A stretch of DNA of 64,000 nucleotides from Desulfocurvibacter africanus subsp. africanus DSM 2603 (GTDB lineage: Bacteria > Desulfobacterota > Desulfovibrionia > Desulfovibrionales > Desulfovibrionaceae): the NCBI RefSeq assembly GCF_000422545.1, contig NZ_AULZ01000002.1, positions 351,699-415,698 of the forward strand, read 5' to 3'. The notes beneath the pieces are model-generated. The model searched no databases. It was not told where the DNA came from and saw only the letters and a program-made list of their open reading frames with translations. A program made the translations under genes and the position numbers. This document shows positions 42,085-51,159 of the stretch, piece after piece (the stretch's first letter is position 1; every line of letters begins with the position of its first letter).

Positions 42085-42873
42085 CTAAAATGAATACTGG
42101 AAGCCGGTGGTGGTCAGGAATTCGGGCGACTCGTCGCCGAAACCGGGGCCACCTCCAATGGCGATGACCAGATTGGGCCGCAGCATGTAGCGCAGGCCGA
42201 TCTCGGCCACGTTCTGCTCCTCGTCCTTGATCTTGGTCGCCTCGCGCCAGACATCGGCCACGAAGATGAGGTCGGTGGTGAGCCGCGCGCTCCAGCCAAG
42301 GACCGCGGCCCAGTAGTGCTCGCGCTCGTCGTCGAGTCGCTCGTTGTTGTAGAACCAGGACGCGTTTACGTGCAGCTGGTTGAGCCAGGAGGTGCGGCCC
42401 AGGGTCTTGGTGGCCAGGAACTTGAGCTCCGTGTCTACGCCCTCGCTGTCCTCGCCCGAAGGGAAGGTCAGCTTGCCCTTGAGGCCGAGCGCCGGCAGCC
42501 AGAGCCCTTCCTGGTTGAAGTTGTAGAGCCCAGACAGGTTGATGTCCCCACTGCCCCGGTCGTCGGCATCGCCAAGGTAGAACGGCGCTGAGAGTTCAAC
42601 CTCGGTGTTGTGCCACACTCCCACCTCGATAATAGGCTCCAGGAGGAAACGATCCTCACCTTTGTCCGTGCGTTCGTAGCGGAACACACCCTGGACCTCA
42701 CGGTTGCGGTAAGGCGTGGCGTAGGCATCCTCCACGCGCAGAGGGATATTGTCGTCAACCTGTGGGTGATCGTGGGCTCGTGCGATCGCCGGGATCGTGA
42801 GCATGGCCGCAAGGAGAAGAATTGCTGTCATAGAGGTAGTGGCGATTTGAGCGCCTATCTTGAGCATGGTCAT
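42085..42873 (-). CDS. Outer-membrane beta-barrel protein, transporter-like
   Basis: A 262-residue exported protein with a signal peptide (about 1-33). Alternating strands, motifs such as FLLEPIIEVGVWHNTEVELS and LGLKGKLTFPSGEDSEGVD, and the terminal phenylalanine (GFQYSF) indicate an outer-membrane barrel of the MetA-pathway-like transporter group. HDHP just after the signal peptide could bind metal. It follows the Met-rich protein gene by 7 nt, so both are probably one operon. Role in copper handling is inferred from location. Confidence 0.75.
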   Translation of the reverse strand: MTMLKIGAQIATTSMTAILLLAAMLTIPAIARAHDHPQVDDNIPLRVEDAYATPYRNREVQGVFRYERTDKGEDRFLLEPIIEVGVWHNTEVELSAPFYLGDADDRGSGDINLSGLYNFNQEGLWLPALGLKGKLTFPSGEDSEGVDTELKFLATKTLGRTSWLNQLHVNASWFYNNERLDDEREHYWAAVLGWSARLTTDLIFVADVWREATKIKDEEQNVAEIGLRYMLRPNLVIAIGGGPGFGDESPEFLTTTGFQYSF

Positions 42874-42880
42874 ATCCTCC

Positions 42881-44236
42881 CTACTGTGCGGTTGCGGCGG
42901 CCGTGACCGGCGGCGTCGGCTCGGTGTTCATGGATATGGGCTGCACGTCTGGCATGTCCCCGTACTTGCGCTGCCAGCCCTGGAGCATGGCCTGGGACAT
43001 CTTCGTGGGCTCGCCGCCGGGCCGCATGGCCTCGGGCGACATATTCATGTTCGGCATCATGGCCTTCATAGCGTCATGCAGCGAACCGGGCTTCTCGCCT
43101 TGCTCCAGGCCTGGCGCGAGCTTCATGCGCGCCTGCTCGCGCATGCGCCTATTCATGGAGTCGTCCATGTTCATGCCCTCGGGCATCATGACCGGCATCA
43201 TCTCGTCGATCATCTCGTACATGATGCGGTTCATCTCGCCGTCCACGCCGCGCATCCACTCCGAGTACACGCGCGGGTCCATGTCCGGGTGGGGAATGGG
43301 GAACTTGCGCGTGAGTTGCTCGTCGCCGGGCTGGTAGCTGAGGGCCCTGATGACCCGGTACAGCTCCTCGCGCTGCTCGGCCGGGCTCCACTTGTCGTAG
43401 GACAGGATGTCGTAGGCGATGCCGTGGAGCATGTGCAGGTTGTCGAAGATGTTGGCCGACTCGGGCGACATGCGGCTATAGCGCGGCATGGCCTCGCGGG
43501 ACAGGAGCATGCGCCGGGGCCTGTCCTTCAGCACCTGCTCGAAGTAGGTCCTGTCGGTCTGGCCGAGCATGGTGTGCTGGGCTTCTCCGTTGCCAGAGAG
43601 CATGAGCGCCTCGTAGATGACCGGGTGCCACCAGTGCGCGGCGTAGAAGAAGTTGTTCGACTGCGGGTAGTAGTTCCGGAAGAGCGTGAAGTAGGGCTTC
43701 ATGAGCGGCGCGGCGCGGCGCATGGTCACGTCGAGCGGCGCGCAGCTCATGGGCAGGTCGAGCTTCTCCAGATAGTAGGCCACGGACCGGTCGGTCCACC
43801 CCTTCTTGTCGTTCCAGGCGATGCCGGCGTCCGAGAGGATGTCGTAGGTCTGCTCGTGGTGCATGTGCGTCCAGTCGATGCTGCGCAGAAGCCGCCAGGC
43901 GAACTGGGCCGTGTACGGCCCGAAGAGCTCCATGGTCGGCTCGGTGCGGGGCGGGTCGTAAAGCATATTCAGGTAGTCGGCGTCGGCCTTCGCGTCGGTT
44001 TCGGCGTGTGCGCCGATGGGCTTGAGGGCCAGGATGTCGTGCTGGATGCCGTGGGCGAAGTGGATGGCCGCCGAGATCTGGTAGCTGTCGTGGTGGCGCT
44101 CGAAGAATGCGAAGTTGTACCGCCCCCGCAGGTAGGAGACCTCGTCGCGCTGCTCGACATGGAGCGCCAAAGCAGGCCAAGCACCGAGGAGCAACAAACC
44201 GAATAGGGCAAGGGTTACGAGTGGTCTTGCTGGCAT
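42881..44236 (-). CDS. Exported His/Met-rich protein of unknown function
   Basis: A 451-residue protein with a signal peptide (about 1-24). It is rich in His (ERHHDSYQISAAIHFAHGIQ, WTHMHHEQ) and has a long Met-rich stretch in the C-terminal third (MIDEMMPVMMPEGMNMDDSM and AMKAMMPNMNMSPEAM). Such residues usually bind Cu(I)/Ag(I). I do not recognise the family; no transport or enzyme motif is evident. It is cotranscribed with the outer-membrane barrel gene and lies between copB and cusB. Confidence 0.75.
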   Translation of the reverse strand: MPARPLVTLALFGLLLLGAWPALALHVEQRDEVSYLRGRYNFAFFERHHDSYQISAAIHFAHGIQHDILALKPIGAHAETDAKADADYLNMLYDPPRTEPTMELFGPYTAQFAWRLLRSIDWTHMHHEQTYDILSDAGIAWNDKKGWTDRSVAYYLEKLDLPMSCAPLDVTMRRAAPLMKPYFTLFRNYYPQSNNFFYAAHWWHPVIYEALMLSGNGEAQHTMLGQTDRTYFEQVLKDRPRRMLLSREAMPRYSRMSPESANIFDNLHMLHGIAYDILSYDKWSPAEQREELYRVIRALSYQPGDEQLTRKFPIPHPDMDPRVYSEWMRGVDGEMNRIMYEMIDEMMPVMMPEGMNMDDSMNRRMREQARMKLAPGLEQGEKPGSLHDAMKAMMPNMNMSPEAMRPGGEPTKMSQAMLQGWQRKYGDMPDVQPISMNTEPTPPVTAAATAQ

Positions 44237-44290
44237 GCTTCCCTCCTTTTACGGTTGGAAATCTTAAGCATTTCAATAAACCACTCGCCA

Positions 44291-44311
44291 ATTAATCTGG
44301 CTATGATTAAT
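44291..44311. promoter_or_regulatory. Dyad ATTAATC-N7-GATTAAT, possible operator
   Basis: A 7-bp perfect inverted repeat in the 216-nt gap between cusB and the Met-rich gene, within A/T-rich DNA upstream of that gene. It could be a site for a metal-responsive regulator; none is encoded next to it. Confidence 0.4.
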
Positions 44312-44452
44312 GGGGCAGGATATTTAGAATAGGATATCTTGAGTATTGGGGTGCAGTTTTTCCAAAAAAGTTGATAGCTTAGTTAATGCTGTCAATACTT
44401 ACATCAGTCACTCTTTTCTGCAGGAGCAACGTCCCACAAATTCAGCAATGCC

Positions 44453-45685
44453 TTAGTGGCCCGCATGGGCGGCTCCACCCAGTGCTTCCCGCAGCTTGCT
44501 CTCGGAAGCGATGAGGAAGTTGGCGCTGGCGACGACACGCTCGCCGGCTTGCAAGCCGTCCTCGACAACGTAGTAGTCGCCCGCCTTGGCCCCGGCCGCC
44601 ACCTCGCGGGTCTCCAGATATCCCTGACCGCGGTCGACGAAGGCGACCGTCCTCGTGCCAGTGTCCAACAGGGCTTGTGCCAGCACAGCAAGTCGATGGC
44701 CCAGATCGATATTGAGATTTACGTTGGCGTACATGCCGGGCTTCAGGCGCACCTGTGGATTGGGAAACTCCATGCGCACGCGCACCGTGCGTGTCTCCAC
44801 ATTCAGGTAGGGATATATGTAGCTGACCCGGCCAGACAGCACCTCATCCGGCAGATAGGGCAGGCGCACCTCGGCCCTCTGCCCGACCTCGATGAAGGGC
44901 ACCTCGTATTCGTAGAAGTCTCCCTCGACCCACACGTTCGACAGGTCGGCTATCCGGTAGAGGGGCATCCCGGGGCGCACCTCCATGCCTTCCAGGGCCT
45001 CCTTATTGATCACGTAGCCGTCCAGGGGCGAATAGAGGCTGAGGGTCTTGGTCGGCTTGCCGCTGCGCTCAAGTCGCTCAATCTGGGTTTCGCTTATGTC
45101 CCAAAGCTCAAGCCGACGTCGGGCCGCCTCAAGCAAGGCCTCGCCGCTCTCGGCCACGCCCGGGTAGGGACTGCGGACAAGCTCCCGTTTGGCGCGCAAG
45201 GCAACCAGGTATTCCTCCTGGGTCGCCAGCAGCTCGGGGCTGTAGATGTCGAGCAGCCGCTGCCCCTTTTTGACCAATTCGCCCGTGGTGTTGACGTACA
45301 GGCTCTCGATCCAGCCGCCGATCTTGGGCGCAATCGTGGCCAGCGCCTGCTCGTTGTAGACGACCCTGGCCACGGCGCGCAGCTCCTTGACCAGACGGCG
45401 ATGCTCCACGGTCGTATAGCGCACGCCGATCTGCTGTTGGCGCTGGGGGCTGATGTGGATGGCCTCGGGTGGGGCTGCCGCTGGAGGTTGGGTGGCTGGA
45501 GGCTCACCGTGGCCAGCGTGCTCCTGGGCAGAGGTCGGTGGAGCTGTCGCCGGAGGCTTAGTTTGCGTCTCGGCTCGGGGTTCGGCGGCTGGCGGTCCGC
45601 CATGGCCTGCGTGCCCCTGGGCAAACGCCGGCGCGCGCAACAGGACGAGCAGCGCAGCCGTAAGGAGAATGCGGCAAGTCTTCAC
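44453..45685 (-). CDS. cusB: RND efflux periplasmic adaptor, CusB-like
   Basis: A 410-residue membrane-fusion protein: signal peptide about 1-22, a Pro/His linker with two HAGHG-like repeats, the lipoyl/hairpin region (GGWIESLYVNTTGELVKKGQ, then LLDIYSPELLATQEEYL) and beta-barrel domains (YRIADLSNVWVEGDFYEYEV). The His repeats and the C-terminal HAGH could bind metal, in place of the separate CusF chaperone. It overlaps cusC by 4 nt and would link CusA to the outer-membrane channel. Confidence 0.92.
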   Translation of the reverse strand: MKTCRILLTAALLVLLRAPAFAQGHAGHGGPPAAEPRAETQTKPPATAPPTSAQEHAGHGEPPATQPPAAAPPEAIHISPQRQQQIGVRYTTVEHRRLVKELRAVARVVYNEQALATIAPKIGGWIESLYVNTTGELVKKGQRLLDIYSPELLATQEEYLVALRAKRELVRSPYPGVAESGEALLEAARRRLELWDISETQIERLERSGKPTKTLSLYSPLDGYVINKEALEGMEVRPGMPLYRIADLSNVWVEGDFYEYEVPFIEVGQRAEVRLPYLPDEVLSGRVSYIYPYLNVETRTVRVRMEFPNPQVRLKPGMYANVNLNIDLGHRLAVLAQALLDTGTRTVAFVDRGQGYLETREVAAGAKAGDYYVVEDGLQAGERVVASANFLIASESKLREALGGAAHAGH

Positions 45686-46962
45686 TTTGCCATCTCCAGA
45701 GGCTGTGAGCCGATTATATAGTCGATCTCGGCCACTGCCTGGGAATAGTCGGTCAGGGCGCGGGCCCTGGCCACCTCGGAGGCATAGAGGTTCATCTGGG
45801 CCTCGGTCAGGCTCAGGAAATCGAGCTTGCCCACGCGGTAGCCCGAGAGCGAACTCTCCACGGTCAGGCGGGCCTGGGGCAAGATGCCTGTATCATAAAG
45901 CGCGAGCGATTCCCTTGCCCGTCTGGCCTTGGCCAGGGCCTGCCACAGCTCGAACTCGATCTCGTTGACGCCGGACTGGTAGCTCTCGGCAGCCTGCCGC
46001 TCGGCCTGTTTCGCCTCGCGCAGCATGGGGTCGAGCTTCGAGTCCCGCCACAGGGGCACGTTTATGCTCACGGCGGTCGTGAGCATGTCATCGAGCCTGT
46101 TGCCCATGACTTCGCCTCGCTGTCCGTATGCGACCATGACCTCGACGTCGGGCCAATACTCCTTGCGGGCCAGCTCGATCTCGCGCCGGCGGGCCTGGGT
46201 CATGGCCTGGGCTTCCTTGAGCATGGGGCGCTGCTCCAGGGCCAACTCAAGCAATTCGTCGCTGCTCCAGGAAGGCGGTTCGGTAGCAGGTAAGTTCTCC
46301 GGAGGCTCGATCCGCGAACCGGCCGGCTGGTCGAGGAGGCTCATTAGGCGTGCAGTAACCATCACCCGCTCGCGTTCGACCATGAGCCGCTCATCAATCA
46401 TCCTGGCGTGCTGGGTCTGGGCGCGCAGCATGTCGGCCTGCGTGCCTGTGCCAGAAACATAGGCAGCCTTGGCGACTTCGACGAACTGGCTCAGCACGCC
46501 CAGATTGGCCTCGACCAGTCGGGCCTGCTGCGCGACGAAGAACAATTCGTAATAAACCTCCCGCAGCTCGCGCACCACGCGGTTGGCCGTCTCGATGTAG
46601 CGCTGGCGGGCCGCCTCGGCCTCCTGGCTGGCCGCCTCCCCCCGTAGATCCCGTTTGCCGTACCAGGGAAACATCTGCGAGAGCTGCACCTGCTTCATGG
46701 TCATGTCTTCCTCGTCGAACCTGAAGCTTGTGGGCAGGTTCATTACACCGACACTTAGTTGCGGGTCAGGGAGCGCCCCGGCCTGCGAAGGGCGTTCTCC
46801 GGCCGCCCGCCACGCCGCCCGGGCGGCCAGCACCTCGCGGTTGCGGCTGAGAGCCTCGGAGATCAGCTCGGGCAAATCTGGAGTTGAACCGGCCCAGCCC
46901 CAGGCGGGCAGCAGAATAAAGGCGGCCAGCAGGGCCATTGCGAACGAGGTGGATACTTTCAT
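45682..46962 (-). CDS. cusC: Outer-membrane efflux channel, CusC/TolC family
   Basis: A 426-residue TolC-family protein: signal peptide about 1-24, then two repeats of coiled-coil outer-membrane efflux domains (VRELREVYYELFFVAQQARL; EFELWQALAKARRARESLAL). LPDPQLSVGVMNLP is typical of the Cus/Czc branch. The start at 46962 follows CAAGGA; a longer frame upstream would include the divergent promoter region. It is first in the cusCB operon, divergent from cusA. Confidence 0.9.
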   Translation of the reverse strand: MKVSTSFAMALLAAFILLPAWGWAGSTPDLPELISEALSRNREVLAARAAWRAAGERPSQAGALPDPQLSVGVMNLPTSFRFDEEDMTMKQVQLSQMFPWYGKRDLRGEAASQEAEAARQRYIETANRVVRELREVYYELFFVAQQARLVEANLGVLSQFVEVAKAAYVSGTGTQADMLRAQTQHARMIDERLMVERERVMVTARLMSLLDQPAGSRIEPPENLPATEPPSWSSDELLELALEQRPMLKEAQAMTQARRREIELARKEYWPDVEVMVAYGQRGEVMGNRLDDMLTTAVSINVPLWRDSKLDPMLREAKQAERQAAESYQSGVNEIEFELWQALAKARRARESLALYDTGILPQARLTVESSLSGYRVGKLDFLSLTEAQMNLYASEVARARALTDYSQAVAEIDYIIGSQPLEMAK

Positions 46963-47074
46963 AAGCCTAATCCTTGCCTGAGCGAAAATACTGCCGTACG
47001 CATAGCATAGAGTTTCCACCATGTGACGTGCCAGGGGGAAAAAAATCCGAACACCCTCCGGCCGGTAGCCACCC

Positions 47075-50000
47075 ATGGTCGAGCGCATCATCGAATATAG
47101 CGCCAGGCACCGCTTCATCGTCTTCCTCTTCGTGGGGGTGCTCGCGCTCGCTGGCTGGTGGTCCTTCCGGGCAATGCCCAAGGATGCCCTGCCCGACCTC
47201 TCCGACACCCAGGTCATCGTCTACACCACCTGGATGGGGCGCAGCCCTGACCTCATAGAAGACCAGATCACCTATCCCATCGTCACGGCGCTCCTGTCGG
47301 CCCCGCGGGTCACGGTGGTGCGCGGCGTGTCCGACTTCGGCTTCTCCTACGTCTATGTCCTCTTCGAGGAAGGCACCGACATCTACTGGGCCCGCAGCCG
47401 GATTCTGGAATACTTAAGCCAGCTCCGGGGGCGGCTGCCCGCTGGGATCGAACCGGCCTTGGGGCCCGATGCCACGGGTGTGGGTTGGGTTTTTCAGTAT
47501 GCTCTCGTCGATGATGAAGGGCGCTACGACCTTTCGCAGCTGCGCACCATCCAGGACTGGTACCTGCGCTATCAACTGGCGAGCGTTGAGGGGGTCGCCG
47601 AGGTGGCTTCGCTCGGCGGCTTCGTGCGCCAGTACCAGGTCAATCTCGACCCCAATAAGCTTGCCGCCTATAGTCTCTCTATCCCGCAAGTAATCGAGGC
47701 GGTGCGCTCGGCCAACCGCGAGACGGGTGGGCGCGTCATCGAGTGGGGGGGTACCGAATTCATGGTCCGCGGTCGCGGCTATGTGCAGTCGGTCGAGGAC
47801 ATTGCCGCCGCCCCCGTGAGCGTCACGATGCAGGGAGTGCCCATCCGTCTGCGCGACGTGGCGACCGTCACCACGGGCCCTGACATGCGCCGGGGCTTTG
47901 CCGACCTGAATGGAACCGGAGACGTCGTTGGCGGCATCGTGGTGATGCGCTTTGGCGAGAATGCCCAGGCGGTCATCGCCAGGGTCAAGGAGAGGCTGGC
48001 CGAGATCGAGCCCACGCTGCCTCCCGGGGTGAAGATCCTCACCACGTATGACCGCTCGTCCCTCATCAACCGCGCCATCCGCTCCATCAGCGAGAACCTG
48101 ATCGAGGAGTTGGTCATCATCAGCCTGCTCATCATCGTATTTCTATGGCATTTCCGCTCGGCGCTCGTGCCCATCATCTCGCTGCCCCTGGCCGTCGTCA
48201 TCTCCTTCATCCCCATGTACTTCATAGGCATGGGGACCAACATCATGGCCTTGGGCGGCATCATCGTGGCCATCGGCGACATGGTCGACGCGGCCATCGT
48301 CATGGTCGAGAACGGGGTCAAGCGCCTGACCGACGCGGAGGCAACCGGCCAGCCCCACGACCGCAATGAGATCCTCATCTCCTCGGCAAAGGAGGTCGGC
48401 CCGCCCATCTTCGCCTCGCTGCTGGTTATGGCCGTTTCCTTCCTGCCCATTCTGACCCTGGAAGCCCAGGAAGGTCGGCTCTTCAAGCCGCTCGCCTTCA
48501 CCAAAAACTTCGCCATCGCCATCGCCGCGATCCTGGCCATCACCCTCATTCCGGCCATGCTGGGCCTCTTCGTGCGCGGCAAGCTCCTGCCCGAGGCAAA
48601 GCACCCCATCAACCGGCGGCTCATCGCCACCTACCGACCGATTGTGCGGTTCGCCCTCAAGTGGCGCTGGCTGACGGTGGCCGTCGCCCTGCTGCTCTTT
48701 GCCTTAAGTGTGCCGCTCTACCTGCGCATGGGCTCGGAGTTCATGCCGCCGCTCAACGAGGGCACGATCCTCTATATGCCCATCACCATGCCGGGCATCT
48801 CGGAAACCGAGGCGCAGCGACTGCTGCAGCTCCAAGACAAGATCCTCATGAGCTTTCCGGAAGTCGCGCTGGTCAGCGGGAAAGCGGGCCGGGCCGAAAC
48901 CTCCACCGATCCGTCCCCTTTCTCGATGATGGAGACGATCGTGCAGCTCAAGCCCCGAGAGCAGTGGCGGGATGTGCGCATTGAGCGTCCCTGGCTGCCT
49001 GGCTTCCTGCGGCCGGCGGCCGACTTCCTCTTCGGCAAGCACCGCAAGCTCTCCTGGGATGAGCTGGTGGATCAGCTGGATGTCGCGCTGAAGCTGCCCG
49101 GCCAGCAGAACGCCTGGACCATGCCCATCAAGGCGCGCATCGACATGCTCACCACGGGCATCCGCACCCCGGTGGGCATCAAGGTCATGGGGCGCGACCT
49201 GCGCGCGATCGATCAGCTTGCCCGCCATCTGGAAGCGCTGCTCGTAACTGTGCCGGGGACGCGCTCCGTCTTCGCCGAGAGGGTGCTCGGAGGCTACTAC
49301 CTCGATATCGCGGTAGACCGCGAGGAGGCGGCCCGTTACGGGCTGTCCGTGGCAGAGGTGCAGATGGCCGTGGAGAACGCCATCGGCGGCGAGAACATCG
49401 ACACGACCATCATGGGCCGGGAGCGCTACCCGGTCAGCGTGCGCTATCATCGCGATTTCCGCTCCGAGATGCCCGACCTTGGGCGGGTGCTCGTGCGCGC
49501 CATGAACGGCGCGCAAATCCCCCTGGCCCAGGTCGCCACCATCAGCCGCGTGCCGGGGCCGGCCATGATCCGTGACGAAGACGGACAGCTTGCCGCCTAC
49601 GTTTTCGTCGATGTCGCGGGGCGCGACATCGGTTCCTACGTGACCGACGCCAAGGCGGCCGTGGAGGGCAATATCAAAATGCCCGCCGGATACACGATCA
49701 AGTGGAGCGGCCAGTACGAGTTCATGGAACGGGTGAAGGCGCGCTTGAAGGTCTTCGTGCCGTTGACTTTGGGCATTATCTTCATGCTGTACTACTTCAC
49801 CTTCGGCTCGGTCGTGGAGACGCTGCTCATCATGCTCTCGGTGCCCTTTGCCCTGACCGGGGCCATATTCCTCCTCTCGCCGGACATCGGCCTGGGCTAC
49901 AACATGTCGATTGCCGTGTGGGTGGGGCTCATTGCCTTGGCAGGTGTGTCGGCCGAGACGGTGGCCATCATGCTCTCCTACCTCGACGAGGCGTGGAAGA

Positions 50001-50287
50001 GGCGTGTTGAGGCTGGACGGATGAAGGACAAGAGCGACCTGCGCGAGGCCATCATGGAAGGCTCGGTGCTGCGGGTCCGCCCCATGCTCATGACGGCCCT
50101 GGCCAACATCTTCGGCCTTATGCCCGTCATGGTCAGCACCGGCACGGGGGCCGACGTTATGAAGCGCATAGCAGCCCCGATGGTGGGCGGACTGGCCTCG
50201 GCGGTGCTGCTGACCCTCGTCCTGGTGCCCGTGCTCTACAGCATATGGAAGGAACGCGAACTCAAGCGGATGAGCGGGAAAGGCTAG
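47075..50287 (+). CDS. cusA: RND heavy-metal efflux pump, CusA type
   Basis: A 1070-residue HME-RND transporter with 12 predicted membrane helices. Signatures: DLSDTQVIVYTTWMGRSPDL near the start, the proton-relay region DMVDAAIVMVENG, and FMPPLNEGTILYMPITMPG with methionines fitting the CusA-type metal relay. It exports copper/silver with the CusB and CusC proteins. It is transcribed away from cusCB across a 112-nt shared promoter region, unlike the single cusCFBA operon of enterics. Confidence 0.95.
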   Translation: MVERIIEYSARHRFIVFLFVGVLALAGWWSFRAMPKDALPDLSDTQVIVYTTWMGRSPDLIEDQITYPIVTALLSAPRVTVVRGVSDFGFSYVYVLFEEGTDIYWARSRILEYLSQLRGRLPAGIEPALGPDATGVGWVFQYALVDDEGRYDLSQLRTIQDWYLRYQLASVEGVAEVASLGGFVRQYQVNLDPNKLAAYSLSIPQVIEAVRSANRETGGRVIEWGGTEFMVRGRGYVQSVEDIAAAPVSVTMQGVPIRLRDVATVTTGPDMRRGFADLNGTGDVVGGIVVMRFGENAQAVIARVKERLAEIEPTLPPGVKILTTYDRSSLINRAIRSISENLIEELVIISLLIIVFLWHFRSALVPIISLPLAVVISFIPMYFIGMGTNIMALGGIIVAIGDMVDAAIVMVENGVKRLTDAEATGQPHDRNEILISSAKEVGPPIFASLLVMAVSFLPILTLEAQEGRLFKPLAFTKNFAIAIAAILAITLIPAMLGLFVRGKLLPEAKHPINRRLIATYRPIVRFALKWRWLTVAVALLLFALSVPLYLRMGSEFMPPLNEGTILYMPITMPGISETEAQRLLQLQDKILMSFPEVALVSGKAGRAETSTDPSPFSMMETIVQLKPREQWRDVRIERPWLPGFLRPAADFLFGKHRKLSWDELVDQLDVALKLPGQQNAWTMPIKARIDMLTTGIRTPVGIKVMGRDLRAIDQLARHLEALLVTVPGTRSVFAERVLGGYYLDIAVDREEAARYGLSVAEVQMAVENAIGGENIDTTIMGRERYPVSVRYHRDFRSEMPDLGRVLVRAMNGAQIPLAQVATISRVPGPAMIRDEDGQLAAYVFVDVAGRDIGSYVTDAKAAVEGNIKMPAGYTIKWSGQYEFMERVKARLKVFVPLTLGIIFMLYYFTFGSVVETLLIMLSVPFALTGAIFLLSPDIGLGYNMSIAVWVGLIALAGVSAETVAIMLSYLDEAWKRRVEAGRMKDKSDLREAIMEGSVLRVRPMLMTALANIFGLMPVMVSTGTGADVMKRIAAPMVGGLASAVLLTLVLVPVLYSIWKERELKRMSGKG

Positions 50288-50343
50288 AGCTTTTCGGCCC
50301 TTACTAGAAAGTTTGGCCAGTGATTGCCAAATACTGCCCGCTT

Positions 50344-50366
50344 TTCTTGCCCCCAGGGGGCAAGAA
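50344..50366 (+). terminator. Hairpin after cusA
   Basis: TTCTTGCCCCC and GGGGGCAAGAA form a perfect 11-bp palindrome with a one-base centre, 57 nt after the cusA stop. No clear U-run; it may end the cusA transcript or be an operator. Confidence 0.45.
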
Positions 50367-50390
50367 GTACATCTAGAAATGGAGGATCAA

Positions 50391-50744
50391 ATGCATGGAG
50401 CGTCCCTGCGCAAATGGCATAGGCAATTAGGCATCCTGCTGGTCTTCTTCCTCGCTCTGCAGACCTTGACCGGACTAATCCTTAGCGCCAGCCACATGAT
50501 GCAGGGCGAGCATGCTCATGCCCAGGAAAGTGGCAGTTCTCGCCCCCTATTCGAGGCATACAAAAGCGCAAGCGCAGCTTCGGCCTCAAGCGACTTACGT
50601 TTCGAGAACAGCCTCGCCGCGATACACCATGGCGGAGGACCTGCTGGAGACGTCTATCGGCTTGTCTTGGGAATAGCCACCTTGGCTCAGGGCGGCATGG
50701 GCGTGATGCTGTACTTTGGGCAGCGCTACCGGCACGCTTCATGA
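50391..50744 (+). CDS. Small PepSY-like membrane protein
   Basis: A 117-residue protein: LRKWHRQLGILLVFFLALQT and LTGLILS, resembling the first transmembrane segment of PepSY-associated proteins, a periplasmic loop with HMMQGEHAHAQ, and a second hydrophobic helix (VLGIATLAQGGMGVMLYFG). GGAGG precedes the ATG at 50391. The His/Met loop fits the copper context. It may be cotranscribed with cusA if the intervening hairpin is read through. Confidence 0.65.
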   Translation: MHGASLRKWHRQLGILLVFFLALQTLTGLILSASHMMQGEHAHAQESGSSRPLFEAYKSASAASASSDLRFENSLAAIHHGGGPAGDVYRLVLGIATLAQGGMGVMLYFGQRYRHAS

Positions 50745-50811
50745 TCTGCGCCTTATAGCCCAAGCAGAGGAGTTGCAAGCTAGTCATGACCCAAAATTTA
50801 ATACGCAAGCA

Positions 50812-50940
50812 TAGAGCATTTTGCTTTTGAAAATGCTCTGCAAGCCATGCGTCGGCATGGCTTGCCGCTAGCTTCGGCGCAGGCGCAATTCACTTGCGCC
50901 GTCAACGCCGGAGCGGGCGTCTTAAAAGCAATCTGCTCTA
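50812..50940. repeat. MITE-like palindromic element, 129 bp
   Basis: Terminal inverted repeats of 19 bp (TAGAGCATTTTGCTTTTGA against the complement of the right end) match at 16 of 19 positions. Between them lie consecutive hairpins: AGAGCATTTT/AAAATGCTCT (10 bp), GCAAGCCATGC/GCATGGCTTGC (11 bp), GGCGCAA/TTGCGCC (7 bp) and a short ACGCC/GGCGT stem. No coding frame fits. The structure is that of a small non-autonomous transposon or large extragenic palindrome. The remaining gap to 51159 shows nothing else I can name. Confidence 0.7.
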
Positions 50941-51159
50941 GAAAGCTGTAAACAGAAAGGGCCATGCATCTGTGCGGCCGACTTTGATGCGATACGCTTT
51001 TCCGCGTTTCAAGCGAAGCCGTGCAGGCGAACGGCCGCGTTAAGGATAAGATCGCGTGCCGCCATACCCGACGCAATTGGGAACTGAGAGGCAGCCCTGG
51101 AGCACTTCACTCGGAGTAAGAGGCGAGGACAAAACGCCAGTGCCTGACAATCCTTCAGC

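Noticed and set aside
42860..44206. Plus-strand frame opposite the Met-rich protein
   Set aside because: Its His/Val-rich product mirrors the opposite strand; the minus frame has a signal peptide, ribosome site and operon spacing.
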